The notes under the pieces are model-generated. The model ran no database searches. It saw only the letters and a program-made list of their open reading frames with translations, and had not been told where the DNA came from. Source: Gorsachius magnificus (taxonomy: Eukaryota; Chordata; Aves; Pelecaniformes; Ardeidae). From it: a stretch of 64,000 nucleotides of DNA. Within the stretch, counting starts at the first letter, position 1, and every line of letters starts with the position of its first letter. Shown here in pieces: positions 26,601-41,410 of this stretch. The position numbers were made by a program, and so were the translations under genes. The DNA lies in NCBI GenBank assembly GCA_034008185.1, contig CM067082.1, positions 5,688,984 through 5,752,983 of the forward strand, written 5' to 3'.

Positions 26601-29600
26601 TCTAATAGAGGTTGCACTCCTTTGAACATCAGTGGGAAAAAGGTACAAAGAATAAAATGAGAGCTGCGCAGGGAAGGTTCCCTCCTCCGTCATTTTCCTG
26701 AGCTACTGCTCTAAGGACACAGGTGTATTCACCTCGTGACCCAAGCTCAGCTTCCTCTTGCAGTCAGCCGAATAAGTCCATGGTCCACCAACACTTCAGT
26801 GGCTGTGCAAATGCACACAGCTGGCGGAAGCAAGGGACATGGAGAGAGCTTGTGAAGCTAAAGGGAAGCTTGGCTCCTTACGATCCAGCCTCTAATGGTT
26901 GTTGTGATAATCCTTGCATTCTTGATAACAGCCTGATCCAAAGGCCACAGAGCTGATAGCTATGGCTATGACAGGCTTGGAGTCAGGCATTGCATTTTTA
27001 AATGGAGCCACTCCCCAATTCTTAAAATTGCAAAGCTTACCTTGATGCTGCAGCTGCATTGCGAGGGACAGTCTCCATTCATGGTCAGACCGTTTCATGA
27101 ATGAGTTTTGCAGACTTGCAGGGAAGAATTTTTATGGGGGATCTCTGGTGAGCTATTCTTAATCACTGAAACTGCAGTGTTTTTCTTATGCATTGCCAAT
27201 CTCGCTGGGTGCTGGAATTGCTACAGATCTGAAGCACTCCTCTCATGCAAACAGCATGGCAACAACCACTCCTTGTGTGTGACCACCTTCCACGGATAAT
27301 TGCCTATTGTCACTCAAAAGAACACAGCAAATTTCAACACCCATCAGGTGTTGATATGTATCTCCTGCTTCTTTAGGGCATGCAGCCCCGGAGATGACAA
27401 TGGCACGTTTATTGTAGTAATCCAAAGAAATCCCCCAAAGGGTTGGAGACACTTTATAGGGCAAAGGGAGCCAGGGCTACACCTCTGTCCTGCTCATCTG
27501 TACACAAGGAAACTCTTACTCTCATTGCCATGGCAGACAGACGGGGAAGCCACACAGAGCTGTCACGTTACACCCCTGCATGGGGGCCAGTGGCTACAAA
27601 TGGGGCGACCTTCTTGAACTTCAAAGTCTCTACCAAACCATGTGAGTGGCATGGAGAAACTGCAGAGTTTGCTCTCTCATCCAGCACAGGGGCTGGGGAC
27701 CACTGAAGGAAGCCTGGTCTGAACAAATAAAAGGGAGTGCTCTTTCTGCTCTGAATTACAGATCTGTTGAACTCCTCCTTACGGGAGGATGAGAATTTTT
27801 GCTGAGGATGCAAACATTTTAGCTGGATTCAGGAAGAGAGAGGACAAGTGCTTGGGAGAAAGATCCATTATGGGTTACTAAATAGAGAAACTAACTGAGG
27901 CTCAGAAAATCCCCTGAATTAAAATAGTCTGAGGCTGGGAGAGTATTTAAGGAGCTGGAAAAGAATCACACATACTTGTTTTGTTCTCATTTCTCCCTCA
28001 TATCTGCTACAGCCTCTGCGGCAGAGAGACTTCTAGGCTAAATGAACCTTGGGCCTGAACCAGAACTGTCATTCTGACCATCTTCGTGCCACTGTTTCAA
28101 GAGAAAGAAAATGGTTTCTTGATAACCTGTGTAGAAAAAGGCATAGGTTGGCTCTTTTTCTTTCTAGTTTTGATCATATTTTCTAGTTATTTTTCTGGTT
28201 TGGGTTTTTGTGTTTTTTTTCCGTATCTGGTTTGTTGTGACTCCCATGGTTCAGCTGGAAGATGGCTCACGGCCTGGCAGCTCTCAGCCCCTTCTTGCAC
28301 AGAGAGAGACATTAGAACTCTCTCAAGGAGCATCTCTGACAGGTCAACAGGAGCGACTGGAGAGGTCCGCAGAAGTAACTCAGAAGCCAGCTGCCCTTGC
28401 AGCTAGCTCTTGCCTTCGTTACAGAGTAAACTCAAGGTAAAACAGGAGAGCTGCTGTAACACAACAGCACCTGCACATGCAACGTGGGAGACTTCTAACT
28501 CTTGTTGTCTTCTTGTATAGGGAGTAGGCGAAATGTTGGGTTAGCACAGCTGCCAGCAGCCAGGGCACCCACTGCACAGATCAGGGCTATGTTCCAGCCT
28601 GCTTGCTCTCCTTCAAGTTAGACTAAATGGAGGAGAACTAAGATACATGTTGACACATTGAGGTAACCTTCCTTTTGGTGACTAATCAATTGCTGATGAA
28701 TTGCTCCTGCAGTAGCTCCACTGTCCAGGTCCCCAGTCAGTCACTTTTCTGCAGAATAAAAGACTTTTTTTTTTTTTTTCCCTCATGGAGGAAACTTTTG
28801 GCCAGGAAAGATCTTTTTAGCCACTTCCATCTATATTAAAGAGAGAAAAGCTCTTTACTCATCCCTTACCCCTCCACTCCTTCCCATGCCAGCTTTACAA
28901 AGAGGTATTTTCTAGATTCTTCATCTTCACGGTTTCCTTTTCTTTCAGTCATACTGTACACCCTGGGGTCTCAATCCTGCACTCGGGCTGACAACGAATT
29001 TTCTGTTCCTGGGTGTAAGTGACTCTGCCTCTCACTCCGGTGATGCCAGCTCAGCCGGGCACTCTGGCAGAGCCTGCGAACTGAGCCATTGATCATCCTG
29101 CCCAGTCTCAATCCTTCTCCCTGAAGTTTGCCTGATTGCTCTTCTGTAGATGGAATGACTGAAGGACACTTCGGACATTGTTTGCTCTGTGGTTCAAATA
29201 CGGACTTCTGCTGGTGAGTCTGGATGAGCAAAGGCTGGTCCTTAGAGAGATGGATACTTTCTCGGCAACAAGGTCAGCAAAAAAAGAAAATCCCAAATTC
29301 CTGTAGACATAAACAGATGTTTAAGTGGCTGTGACTTTTCTCTAAACAATGTTAAAACCTTTGCAAGTACACAGAACTACAAATACTTCCCGTTCCACAA
29401 CCCCAGCAAACTGCTCAGGTATTTCTCCAGAAAGCACTATACCAATCTGCAGCTCAACACTGCAGCCTGATCGGAGAGAGGCCCCGAGCTCATGGCCGCG
29501 CCTGTACCCTCCATGCCTGTCACGCTGCTCTGTGCCCTGAAGTCCCATGGAGACCTCCCTTCCCAGTTGCCCACAGGCTCTGCTTCAGCCCCATGCTAAC

Positions 29601-30869
29601 CACCGCTTTCCAGCTAAAGGTTAATTACTCCAGGGGACATTTCCATTCAAGCTGTTGCCTGCAGGTTGCAATCCCTGCCTGAGCGCTATTTTTAGACCAG
29701 CTCCTTCGTTGCTATTGATCCCAGTCACCCTCTGTTAATTAGATACACACAACACACACAGCATTTGCAACTCATTTATCAATTCCATTCAGCACCTCCC
29801 TCCCCTGAGATGTAATTTGGAGCCCTCCTTGAATCATGCTATTGATCTTTCCCAGCAACTTTGCTATAGGATTCTCTGTGCTGCAAACTATTTATAGATT
29901 CTTCTCTTCTCCTGCTCTCCCTTGGGGAATCAGAAATGGGCAACGGTAATCAGACTTCTATTTTTAAGGAGTTGATCGAAGCCAGATATTTCCTCTTTTT
30001 CTTTCCCCTCCTTCCCCCTGTTGCTTTTATGTACAGGCTTCCTTCGTCAGGTGAGACCTTTCTGCTCCATGTGGTGCTGTAACAATTCTGGTAGTGCTCA
30101 GGTGATGTGATGCAGAATTTGCCCTGGGTGAAATCTGGTTTGCTGAATTAATGAAATGAATTCCTCCTCCTCATTGCATCCAAGCATTTCACAAAGGGCT
30201 TTGTGACCTGTTTTGTCTGCTCAGCCTGAGGTGCACCTTTCAGAGGGCTTCAGTCTCAGAGGCTGCCTTCTCAGCCCGCGAATTTGATCCATTTGCAAGG
30301 CACTGGGTATTGCCCCCTTGTATCTCAGGAAGGGCGTCCAAAGGCCTTAGACACTGTGTAGTCAGGAGTGGGATAGAGTTGGTTTTAGGGATGGAGGATG
30401 ACAGTAACAAGCCCTGGGGTCCTAGGATTTGAGAAAGACCTAAACAGGAGAATCTCACCTGTGGCTCAGAGAAATCAGAAGCAGCTCTGTCTGCATTGAG
30501 TGAGGTTGAAAATCCCAGCTCTAAAGCAGGAGGGGGCCTACAGTTACCATGGGCAAGGTGGCACCAGAAGCGACAGCCTTGTCCCAGGGAATACATGAAA
30601 GCAGCCCCAAGCTTCCCTGGTGGCAGCTGCTACTGACCATCTGGTGGTGAAGTGGGAGCAAGGTGTGCCCAGAGGAGCTGGGCAGAATGCGGGGAGGGGC
30701 CCTGGCCTGAAGCCCTGGGTTCACAGTGTGCCTGGGGCAGCTGTGGGGATTGCAGCACCCCCAGCAGTGTGATGGCTCGTGAGTCATGGGGGTGGGCGGT
30801 GTGGAGCAGGGCTGGCTCCCCTGAGCCAGCGGGAACATGGGGCTGTGTGTGTGTGTGTTGTGTGTGAGG
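23694..30869. other. Intergenic DNA, no gene recognised
   Basis: No gene or RNA gene is recognised. Frames are short and overlap on both strands. A T tract lies at about 28767-28780. From about 30770 the DNA becomes G/T-rich, with a (GT)n run at 30844-30866 that resembles decayed units of the minisatellite beyond the CR1. Confidence 0.55.
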
Positions 30870-31388
30870 ACTGCACCTCAAATACTGTGTTTGGTTTTGG
30901 GCCCCTCACAGGAAAGATGTTGCGTTGCTGGAATATGTCTAGAGAAGGGCAACAAAGCTGGTGAGGGGTCTGGAGCACAGGGCTGATGGGGAGTCGCTGA
31001 GGGAACTGGGGTTGTTCAGCCTGGAGAAGAGGAGGCTGAGGGGCGACCTCATCGCCCTCTACAACTGCCTGACAGGAGGGGGTGGCGAGGTGGGTGTTGG
31101 TCTCTTCTCCCTGGTAACGGGCAATGGGATGAGGGGAAATAGCCTTAAGTTGTGCCAGGGGAGGTTTAGATTGGATGTTAGGAAAAATTTCTTCACCAAA
31201 AGGGTTGTCAGGCTCTGGAATGGGCAGCCCAGGGAAGTGGTCAAGTCCCCATCCCTGGAGGGATTTAAAAGCCCAGCAGACGAGGTGCTTAGGGATATGG
31301 TTTAGTGGTGGGATGGCAGGGTTAGGGTCACGGTTGGACTTGGTGATCTGAAAGGTCTTTTCCAACCTAAACGATTCTGTGATTCTAT
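30870..31388 (+). mobile_element. CR1 LINE copy, 5'-truncated
   Basis: A well-preserved + strand CR1 of about 520 bp. It begins in ORF2 at 'ctgcacctcaaatactgtgt' and runs through the ORF2 C-terminus. The frame at 30961-31305 includes [20 protein letters not shown] and a [10 protein letters not shown] motif. It ends in the 3' UTR with 'gattctgtgattctat'. This undisturbed copy is the reference used to recognise the split CR1 at 13781-14568. GT-rich DNA flanks it on both sides and the minisatellite starts at its 3' end. Confidence 0.93.
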
Positions 31389-33760
31389 CATTTATGTGTG
31401 TGCCTGTGCTGGGGGAAGTTGTGCTGTGGTTGGGGAACGGGCTGTGCACAGTGCGTAGGATGGGGGTGGTGGTGGGGAGGGCTGTGTGGTCATGCAAAAT
31501 GCATGGGGGTGAGTTTTGTGTGCGTGATGCTGTGGTGTGGATGGCTGTGGTGGGTGTGTGAGGCTGTGTGTGGGGGCCATGGTGTGGAGCTGTGGGGTGT
31601 GTTGGGAGCTGTGTGTGGGGGCCATGGTATGGAGCTCTGGGGTGTGTGGGGGGCTCTGTGGGGGGGGGCCATAGTGAGGCTGTGTGTGGGGGCCATGGGT
31701 GGAGCTGTGGTGTGTGTAAGGCTGTGTGTGGGGGCCATGGTGTGGAGCTGTGGGCTGTGTCGGGAGCTGTGTGTGAGGGGTGTGGAGCTTGGGTGTGTGG
31801 GGGCTGTGTGGGGCCATGGTGTGGAGCTGTGGGGTGTGTGTGGGGCTCTGTGTGTGGAGGCCATGGAGTGGAGCTGTGGTGTGTGTGGGGCTGTGTGTGA
31901 AGGCCAAGGCGTGGAGCTGTGTGGTGTGTGTGGGGGGCTGTGTGGTGGCCATGGCGTGGAGCAGTGGTATGTGTGTGGGGGCCATGGTGTGGAGTTGTGG
32001 GGTGTGTGTGGAGCTGTGTGTGTGGCCATGGTGTGGAGCTGTGGTGTGTGTGTGGGGCTGTGTGGTGGCCATGGTGTGGAGCTGTGGGGTGTGTGTGGGG
32101 CTCTGTGTGTGGAGGCCATGGAGTGGAGCTGTGGTGTGTGTGGGGCTGTGTGTGAAGGCCAAGGCGTGGAGCTGTGTGGTGTGTGTGGGGGGCTGTGTGG
32201 TGGCCATGGCGTGGAGCAGTGGTATGTGTGTGGGGGCCATGGTGTGGAGTTGTGGGGTGTGTGTGGAGCTGTGTGTGTGGGCCATGGTGTGGAGCTGTGG
32301 TGTGTGTGGGGCTGTGTGGTGGCCATGGTGGAGCTGTGGGTGTGTGTGGAGCTGTGTGTGGAAGGCCAAGGGTGGAGCTGTGGTGTGTGTGCGAGCTGTG
32401 TGTGGTGGCCATGGTGTGGAGCTGTTGTGCTGTGTGTGGAGCTGTGTGTGGGGGCCATGGTGTGGTGTGTGGGCTGTGTGTGGAGCTGTGTGGTGGAGGC
32501 CATGGTGTGAGTTGTGTGTGTGTGTGCTGTGTGGGCTGTGTGGTGTGTGTGGGGCCATGGTGTGAGCTTGGGTGTGATGATGGGCTGTGTGTGGGGCCAT
32601 GGTGTGGAGCTGTGGTGTGTGTGGGGCTGTGTGTGGTGGCCATGGTGTGGAGCTGTGGGGTGTGTGTGGGCTTGTGTGTGAAGGCCAATGGCGTGGAGCT
32701 GTGGTGTGTGGGCTGTGTGGTGGCCATGGTGTGAGTGTGGGTGTATGGGGCTGTGTGGTGGCCATGGTGTGGAGCTGTGGTGTGTGTGTGAGCTGTGTGT
32801 GGTGGCCATGGTGTGGAGCTGTGGGTGTGTTGGGAGCTGTGTGTGAAGGCCAAGGCGTGGAGCTGTGGTGTGTGTGTGGGGCTGTGTGGTGGCCATGGTG
32901 TGGAGCTGTGGGGTGTGTGAGAGCTGGTGTGTGGGGGCCATGGCGTGGAGCTGTGGGTGATGTGGAGCTGTGTGTGGGGGCCATGGCATGGAGTCTGGGG
33001 GTGTGGGGGGCTCTGTGTGGGGCCATGGAGTGGAGCTGTGGTGTGTGTGAGGCTGTGTGGTGGGGCCATGGTGTGGAGCTGTGGGGTGTGTTGGGAGCTG
33101 TGTGTGGGGGCCATGGCATGGAGCTCTGGGATGTATATGAGGCTGTGTGTGGGGGCCATGGTGTGGAGCTGTGGGCTGTGTTGGGGGCTGTGTGGTGGCC
33201 ATGGTGTGGAGCTGTGGGGTGTGTGAGAGGCTGTGTGTGGGGGCCATGGCGTGGAGCTGTGGTGTGTGTGTGGGGGCTGTGTGGTGGCCATGGTGTGGAG
33301 CTGTGGGGTGTGTGGGGGGCTGTGTGTGGGGGCCATGGGTGGAGCTGTGGGGTGTGTGTGGCTGTGTCGGCAGGCCATGGAGTGGAGCTGTGGTGTGTGT
33401 GTGGAGCTGTGTGTGGGGCCATGGTGTGGAGCTGTGGGGTGTGTGAGGCTGTGTGGGGGGGGCCATGGCATGGAGCTGTGGTATGTATGTGGCAGCACAG
33501 ATGCGGTGCTGACTGGACCTGTGGTGTTGTGGGGGGTGAAGGGCATGATGCAAAGCTGTGGCGTGTGTGGCTGTGTGTACATGGAGGTGTATTGTGGGGA
33601 GCTTGTTTTGTGCATTGCTGTGGTGTGTGTGGGACCGTGGGGGGTCTGTGGGAACCGTGGCGTGTGGAACCGTGGCGTGTGGACATGTGACTGTGGCGCG
33701 TGGAGCTGTGTGTGCGGGGGTAGGGGGGCGGTGGTGTGTGGAGCTGCCGTGTGTGAGGCA
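31389..33760. repeat. G/T-rich minisatellite array, ~45-bp unit
   Basis: About 42 tandem units, each marked by GGCCATGGTGTGGAGCTGTG or a close variant and spaced mostly 42-47 bp. Clear units run from about 31576 to 33493, with decayed copies on both sides. The + strand is strongly G/T-rich and poor in A and C apart from the 'gccatgg' core. The complementary strand is C/A-rich and so has almost no stop codons, which produces minus-strand open frames of up to 1115 codons. The unit is not a multiple of three, so several frames are open with different low-complexity peptides. It is best read as noncoding tandem repeat DNA lying next to the KCNK9 CpG island. Confidence 0.95.
31813..32321. repeat. 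Higher-order duplication within the minisatellite (2 x ~255 bp)
   Basis: Blocks 31813-32067 and 32068-32321 are almost identical, including irregular units such as 'gccaaggcgtgg' and 'gagcagtggtatg'. I see only a one-base and a two-base length difference near their ends. This is a recent duplication of about six basic units. Confidence 0.9.
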
Positions 33761-34102
33761 GACCTCAGCCTGAGGCCGCGGTGCCGCTCTCCCCCGGGCG
33801 CTCCCCGAGCCGCAGCCCGCCCCAGCCGGTGCGCCGCCCGGCCGCTCCCTCCATCCCGCCGCTCCCTCTCTTCCTCCCGCCCCCAGTACGGGGTGTGGCG
33901 GCCGAGCCCGCGGTGCGGCCGGGGCGGTGGGGCAGCCCACCTGTCCCTGCCGTTAGCGGTCCCTCGGGGGGGCGCGGCGGGAAAGAGCCGCGCCGGGGGA
34001 GCCCCGCGGCTTCTCCCTGGCAGGGCGGCGCCGACGGGGTTAACCCGCTCCCCGCGGCGGGCCGGGGCGAGCTCCCGCCTCCCGTGCCGGCGCCGGAGCA
34101 GG

Positions 34103-34142
34103 CACAGGCACACACGCACACGCACACACACACACGCGCGCA
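34103..34142. repeat. (CA)n microsatellite in the CpG island
   Basis: An interrupted CA/CG dinucleotide repeat with several CACG variants, probably length-polymorphic. Confidence 0.88.
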
Positions 34143-34199
34143 GGCGATGGCTGAGGGGCGCGGGCTCGATTTTCCCCGAGATGATGTCAAGAGCTTGGG

Positions 34200-34224
34200 A
34201 GAAGGAGGAGGAGGAGGAGGAGGA
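34200..34224. repeat. (GGA)n trinucleotide repeat
   Basis: About seven consecutive GGA units on the + strand, a purine-only tract upstream of the pyrimidine tract at 34315. Confidence 0.88.
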
Positions 34225-34314
34225 CGGTTGCTCTTTTTCTTAACGGCTTTGTTCTAAAATCATCCTAAATAAAGCAGCCCCAGCCCCGAGCGCCGGGGGA
34301 GCAGCCGTGAAAGT

Positions 34315-34390
34315 AGCTTTTTTTTCCTCCTTTTTTTTCCTTATTTTTCTTTTTTTTTTTTTTTTTTTTTTAATTTTTTCTCTCCTCATC
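34315..34390. repeat. Polypyrimidine tract with T21
   Basis: Almost pure T/C on the + strand for about 75 bp, including an uninterrupted run of 21 T at 34351-34371. It forms an AT-rich gap inside the CpG island and has the strand asymmetry associated with triplex (H-DNA) formation. Confidence 0.85.
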
Positions 34391-34773
34391 TCCGGCTTTG
34401 TGTCCGCCTGGGGCCGAGCCCCCTCCCCGCGCTCCCGGGCCGCTCTCTCCCCGTGGAAGCCGCCGGCTTTTTTTCCGCTCCTCCCGGCAGCCCGAGGCCG
34501 GAGGCAGCGCCCGCCGCCGTCCCGCCCCGCCGCTGCCCCGGGCAGGTGCCCCGGCGCGCCCGGCGGGCGCCTCCTCGCTGCCCTCCCGCCTCCCCCGCCC
34601 GCCGGCCGGGGCGGCTCCGCGCCGCTCCTCCCGCCCGGCGCGGCTCCTGCGGGGCGCTGGCTCCCCGCCGCCAGGGCCACGCCGGCGGCCCGGCTCCCCC
34701 GCCTCCCGCCGGAGCGGCGGCGCGGCCCGCCGCGCCCGGGGATGCTGCCCCCAACTCCCCGCCCGCCGCCTGA

Positions 34774-38600
<3,827 letters not shown>

Positions 38601-38609
38601 CGACCGTGA

Positions 38610-38950
38610 CTTTAATTGAATCACAGGCGTTTACCGCTGGCCGCCGACCATGAGCCAGCAGCCATCGGTGGCTTGGCGGGGGTTGGTTCTTGGCCCCCCT
38701 CCCCGAGGCGGGGAGCGCGGCGGCGGGCGGGGCGTGCTGTGGTGCTGAAGGGACAGCTCCTCCGGGCGGGGCGGGCCGTGGTGCTGAAGGGACAGCTCCT
38801 CCGGGAGGGGCCGGCTGTGGGGCTGAAGGGACAGCTCCGCCAGCGCCGCCCCCTCCCCCCCCCACCCCGCCTTCCCATCCCGCGCCACCTCGGCGGCGGG
38901 GCCTTCCCCTGGGATGGGGAGGTTCGAGGCCCGTTGGGACGGGCTGAGAT
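38610..38950. promoter_or_regulatory. Small CpG-rich island in KCNK9 intron 1
   Basis: About 340 bp of high-GC, CpG-rich DNA some 2.7 kb after exon 1, isolated in AT-rich intron. It contains the three-copy 39-bp repeat and a C-rich stretch at about 38849-38870. It could be an intronic promoter or regulatory island. The open frames on both strands here follow from base composition and repeats. Confidence 0.7.
38727..38843. repeat. Three-copy 39-bp GC-rich tandem repeat with RE1-like sites
   Basis: CTGAAGGGACAGCTCC recurs at 38745, 38784 and 38823, a period of exactly 39 bp. Each copy also has GTGGTGCTGAA (GTGGGGCTGAA in the third), the complement of the left half of the REST/NRSF element. On the minus strand the 21-mers at 38729-38749, 38768-38788 and 38807-38827 align with the RE1 consensus. 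The middle copy matches 16 of the 17 degenerate positions NTYAGMRCCNNRGMSAG and the others 15 of 17. Each is followed by GGACAGCTCC on the + strand, one base from the RE1 right half in the opposite orientation. The repeat is certain; the regulatory reading is inference. Confidence 0.9.
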
Positions 38951-41410
38951 CGGGTCAACTCTCTCCTTTCCTCTAACCTGTGGCATTTAGCTTTTAGTAG
39001 CGGGTGCGAGGGGGTTTTTGCTCGCTTGTCAAGCTGCACGCTAAACAGAGAAGCGAGGGCTGATCAAGTAAACAGAAAGTTTCTTTCAACTGTGACACAA
39101 TTATTTTTTTTTTTTTCTATTCCCAGGCTGCAATGTTGGGTTTTTTTCCCATTTTTTTGAACTGACCCACCAGAAAAAAAAAAACCAAAACCAAACAACG
39201 GCAGGTGCTTCGACATTCGATGACTCTGCTCTTAAAATCCAGTAGCAGAGGAAAAATACCCTGCTTTCACAAAGTTTTGGTCATGCTTGAATTCTGTGAA
39301 AGTTTTTAGGTGATCAAAAAGAACTAATAAGCTGTTCTTGGCTCTCACCAGTTGCTGAGTTTATTTCGGGGTTGTTCTTGTTTCCGAGTTAGCTAGTATA
39401 ATTTCCTATCCCCTTCCAGTTACACAGCCATTTCCAGTTACACAGCCAAAATGATGACAGAGAGCAATTTAATCAAGTTCTCCATCCAACTATTTGTCGT
39501 TTATGAGACACACTGTGGAATACACTACAGAGTTCATAAAGAGGCTGGATACGATGAATGAAAACACCAACTTTTGAAAATAAAAGGTAATTCCTAGGAT
39601 TCCTACAAAGTTTTAATGCCCTTTTCTACAGGTTTAGAAGAGTGAGTAAACTGCTTCAATGTAAGCAGGTGTCAACACTGTTGAAATGTGTTATTGGTAT
39701 GGATATCGCTCCATCATTTAGGCCTTAAAGGGTGATAGTCATACTTGATTTAACACCACTGAGCTCTAGTAAACACTGAATATTTCTGGAGGCTTGTGCA
39801 GAATGTAAAGAACTGAAAGCTGTTTATGTCACCCTAAAATGAACTGAAACAACAAACAGATTGAGGATTTTTATTTATTTATTTTTTCCTGAGAAGTGAC
39901 TGTAAGGAGAGGCAAAATTCAGGCAGTGGCTGTTGTGAATTGCGAGTCTCTTTCTCTAGCTTTTAGGCCTTTGTATTCTATCTCAAACCTACTACCAGCA
40001 GTGACTGAACTATCCCGGTGAACAGAGACAAAATAATTTTTGAGAACGTGGTACAATACCTGTAATGGTGAATGGAATATCCACCTATTGACAGCTGTTT
40101 GGCTACCGAGTAGCTAAACACTCAGGAACTGTCTACATCCAGATGAGGAGATTGCATATTTCTGGCAGATGGTGGCCTGACAGGGAGTTTGAACCTGCAT
40201 TAATGAACTAAGCAAACACATGCTTAAATCCATTTCAGGGTAGTAGTTAAGCCTCCATATCCTTTCTCTGCATCATTTTACCCTTCTGTAACATGGGTAT
40301 AAAAATACCAAGCTGGTAGTGTTGCGATGTCTCTAATTTGGGTTAGAAAAAGACATAAGTGTTTTTATGTGTGAATTATTTTGTCAGTATTGCTCCTCCT
40401 TTAAGGATCAGCCCCTGGTGTTTCGAGTCCACTCTTGGCTTTTGGTGGATGGTAATATTTAAAGGCAGTCCACGGAGAAACTTTGAGTATGGTATCATGG
40501 CAGATGGACGATTGCAATAGAAAGAAAATAAAGGAATAAAACAAGACAAGGAAAGGGAAAGATAGAGAATAAAGACACCAATGCTTTGGCTGGTTAACTG
40601 CTACATTCATGACTTGCCAGGACCATGAAGGTCATATCTCATAAACAAACAAGCACAGAGTAGATTAAATCCCCTGTATTATTAATAAACTCAGGTGAAA
40701 GTAGAGAGCAAGATTTTCTGGTGATACGAATGCTTGTATGTGCACTGAAGTAATGAATCTATTCATTCATACCATCTGAAACTTCAGTGGAGAATACTGG
40801 ATGATCAGGACTTGTAATATCTGTTGGTGGTATCTCCCAGGCAAGGAGGAGATCAGCTTCAGCGAGCCGCAAGAGGATGAACTGTGGCGTAGGATTTTGC
40901 TCCCCTGCAAAACTAAAATAACTCTGCAAGATCTTTTCACACGATAATCTTTGTCTCATGGAGAGTTTCTTTTTTTAAAAAAGGATATACAGAATAGTGT
41001 TCTGCTAACACAGAGGGGACTTTGTGGCTACTTTTCTCACATGTGCATCGAAACAGTTCTTGAGTTCTTGAAAACTGGTTTTGCAATGATACCTCACATT
41101 CCTGCCAGAGGCACATTAGCAAAAGCTTTTGAATAATCACTCATAAGCAAGGCAAAAATATAGCTCAGACTGATGCTGAACCACAACTTCCCGCTGTATG
41201 GCTTACTGGCAGTGCAAATGCAATATCCAGTAAGAGTCTGAAAACAGTTTTGGGGAAGCATCGAGAAGCCTCCAGCCGCTCAGCTGGGTGATGGTGTCAG
41301 CAGATTTCCTTAGCGTAACTGAGCTTGAGAAATTAGTGTCTCGGAGGTTTTTTTTTTAGGATTCGGTGCCCTTTGATTTCCTCCTAACTATTCATAACTT
41401 CTTTCTTTAA
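38951..41410 (+). other. KCNK9 intron 1, no gene recognised
   Basis: Ordinary AT-rich intron with homopolymer tracts at about 39103-39116 and 39174-39184. No exon or mobile element is recognised apart from the short duplication at 39414-39448. Confidence 0.6.
39414..39448. repeat. Short direct duplication, 18-bp period
   Basis: TTCCAGTTACACAGCCA occurs at 39414-39430 and again at 39432-39448, an exact small tandem duplication. Confidence 0.9.

Noticed and set aside
1..30000. TRAPPC9 3' exons, expected upstream from mammalian gene order
   Set aside because: No reading frame with TRAPPC9-like sequence and splice signals was found. The gene may end beyond the left edge.
31389..33760. CRISPR-like array
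   Set aside because: The recurring motif has no unique spacers of constant size, the whole unit is repetitive, and the host is a vertebrate.
30784..34131. Long minus-strand ORFs (1115, 816 and 764 codons) and + strand ORFs of up to 370 codons as protein genes
   Set aside because: They follow the minisatellite, whose C/A-rich strand rarely makes stop codons. Several frames and both strands are open, the peptides are low-complexity repeats, and part of the frame is CR1 or GC-rich promoter DNA.
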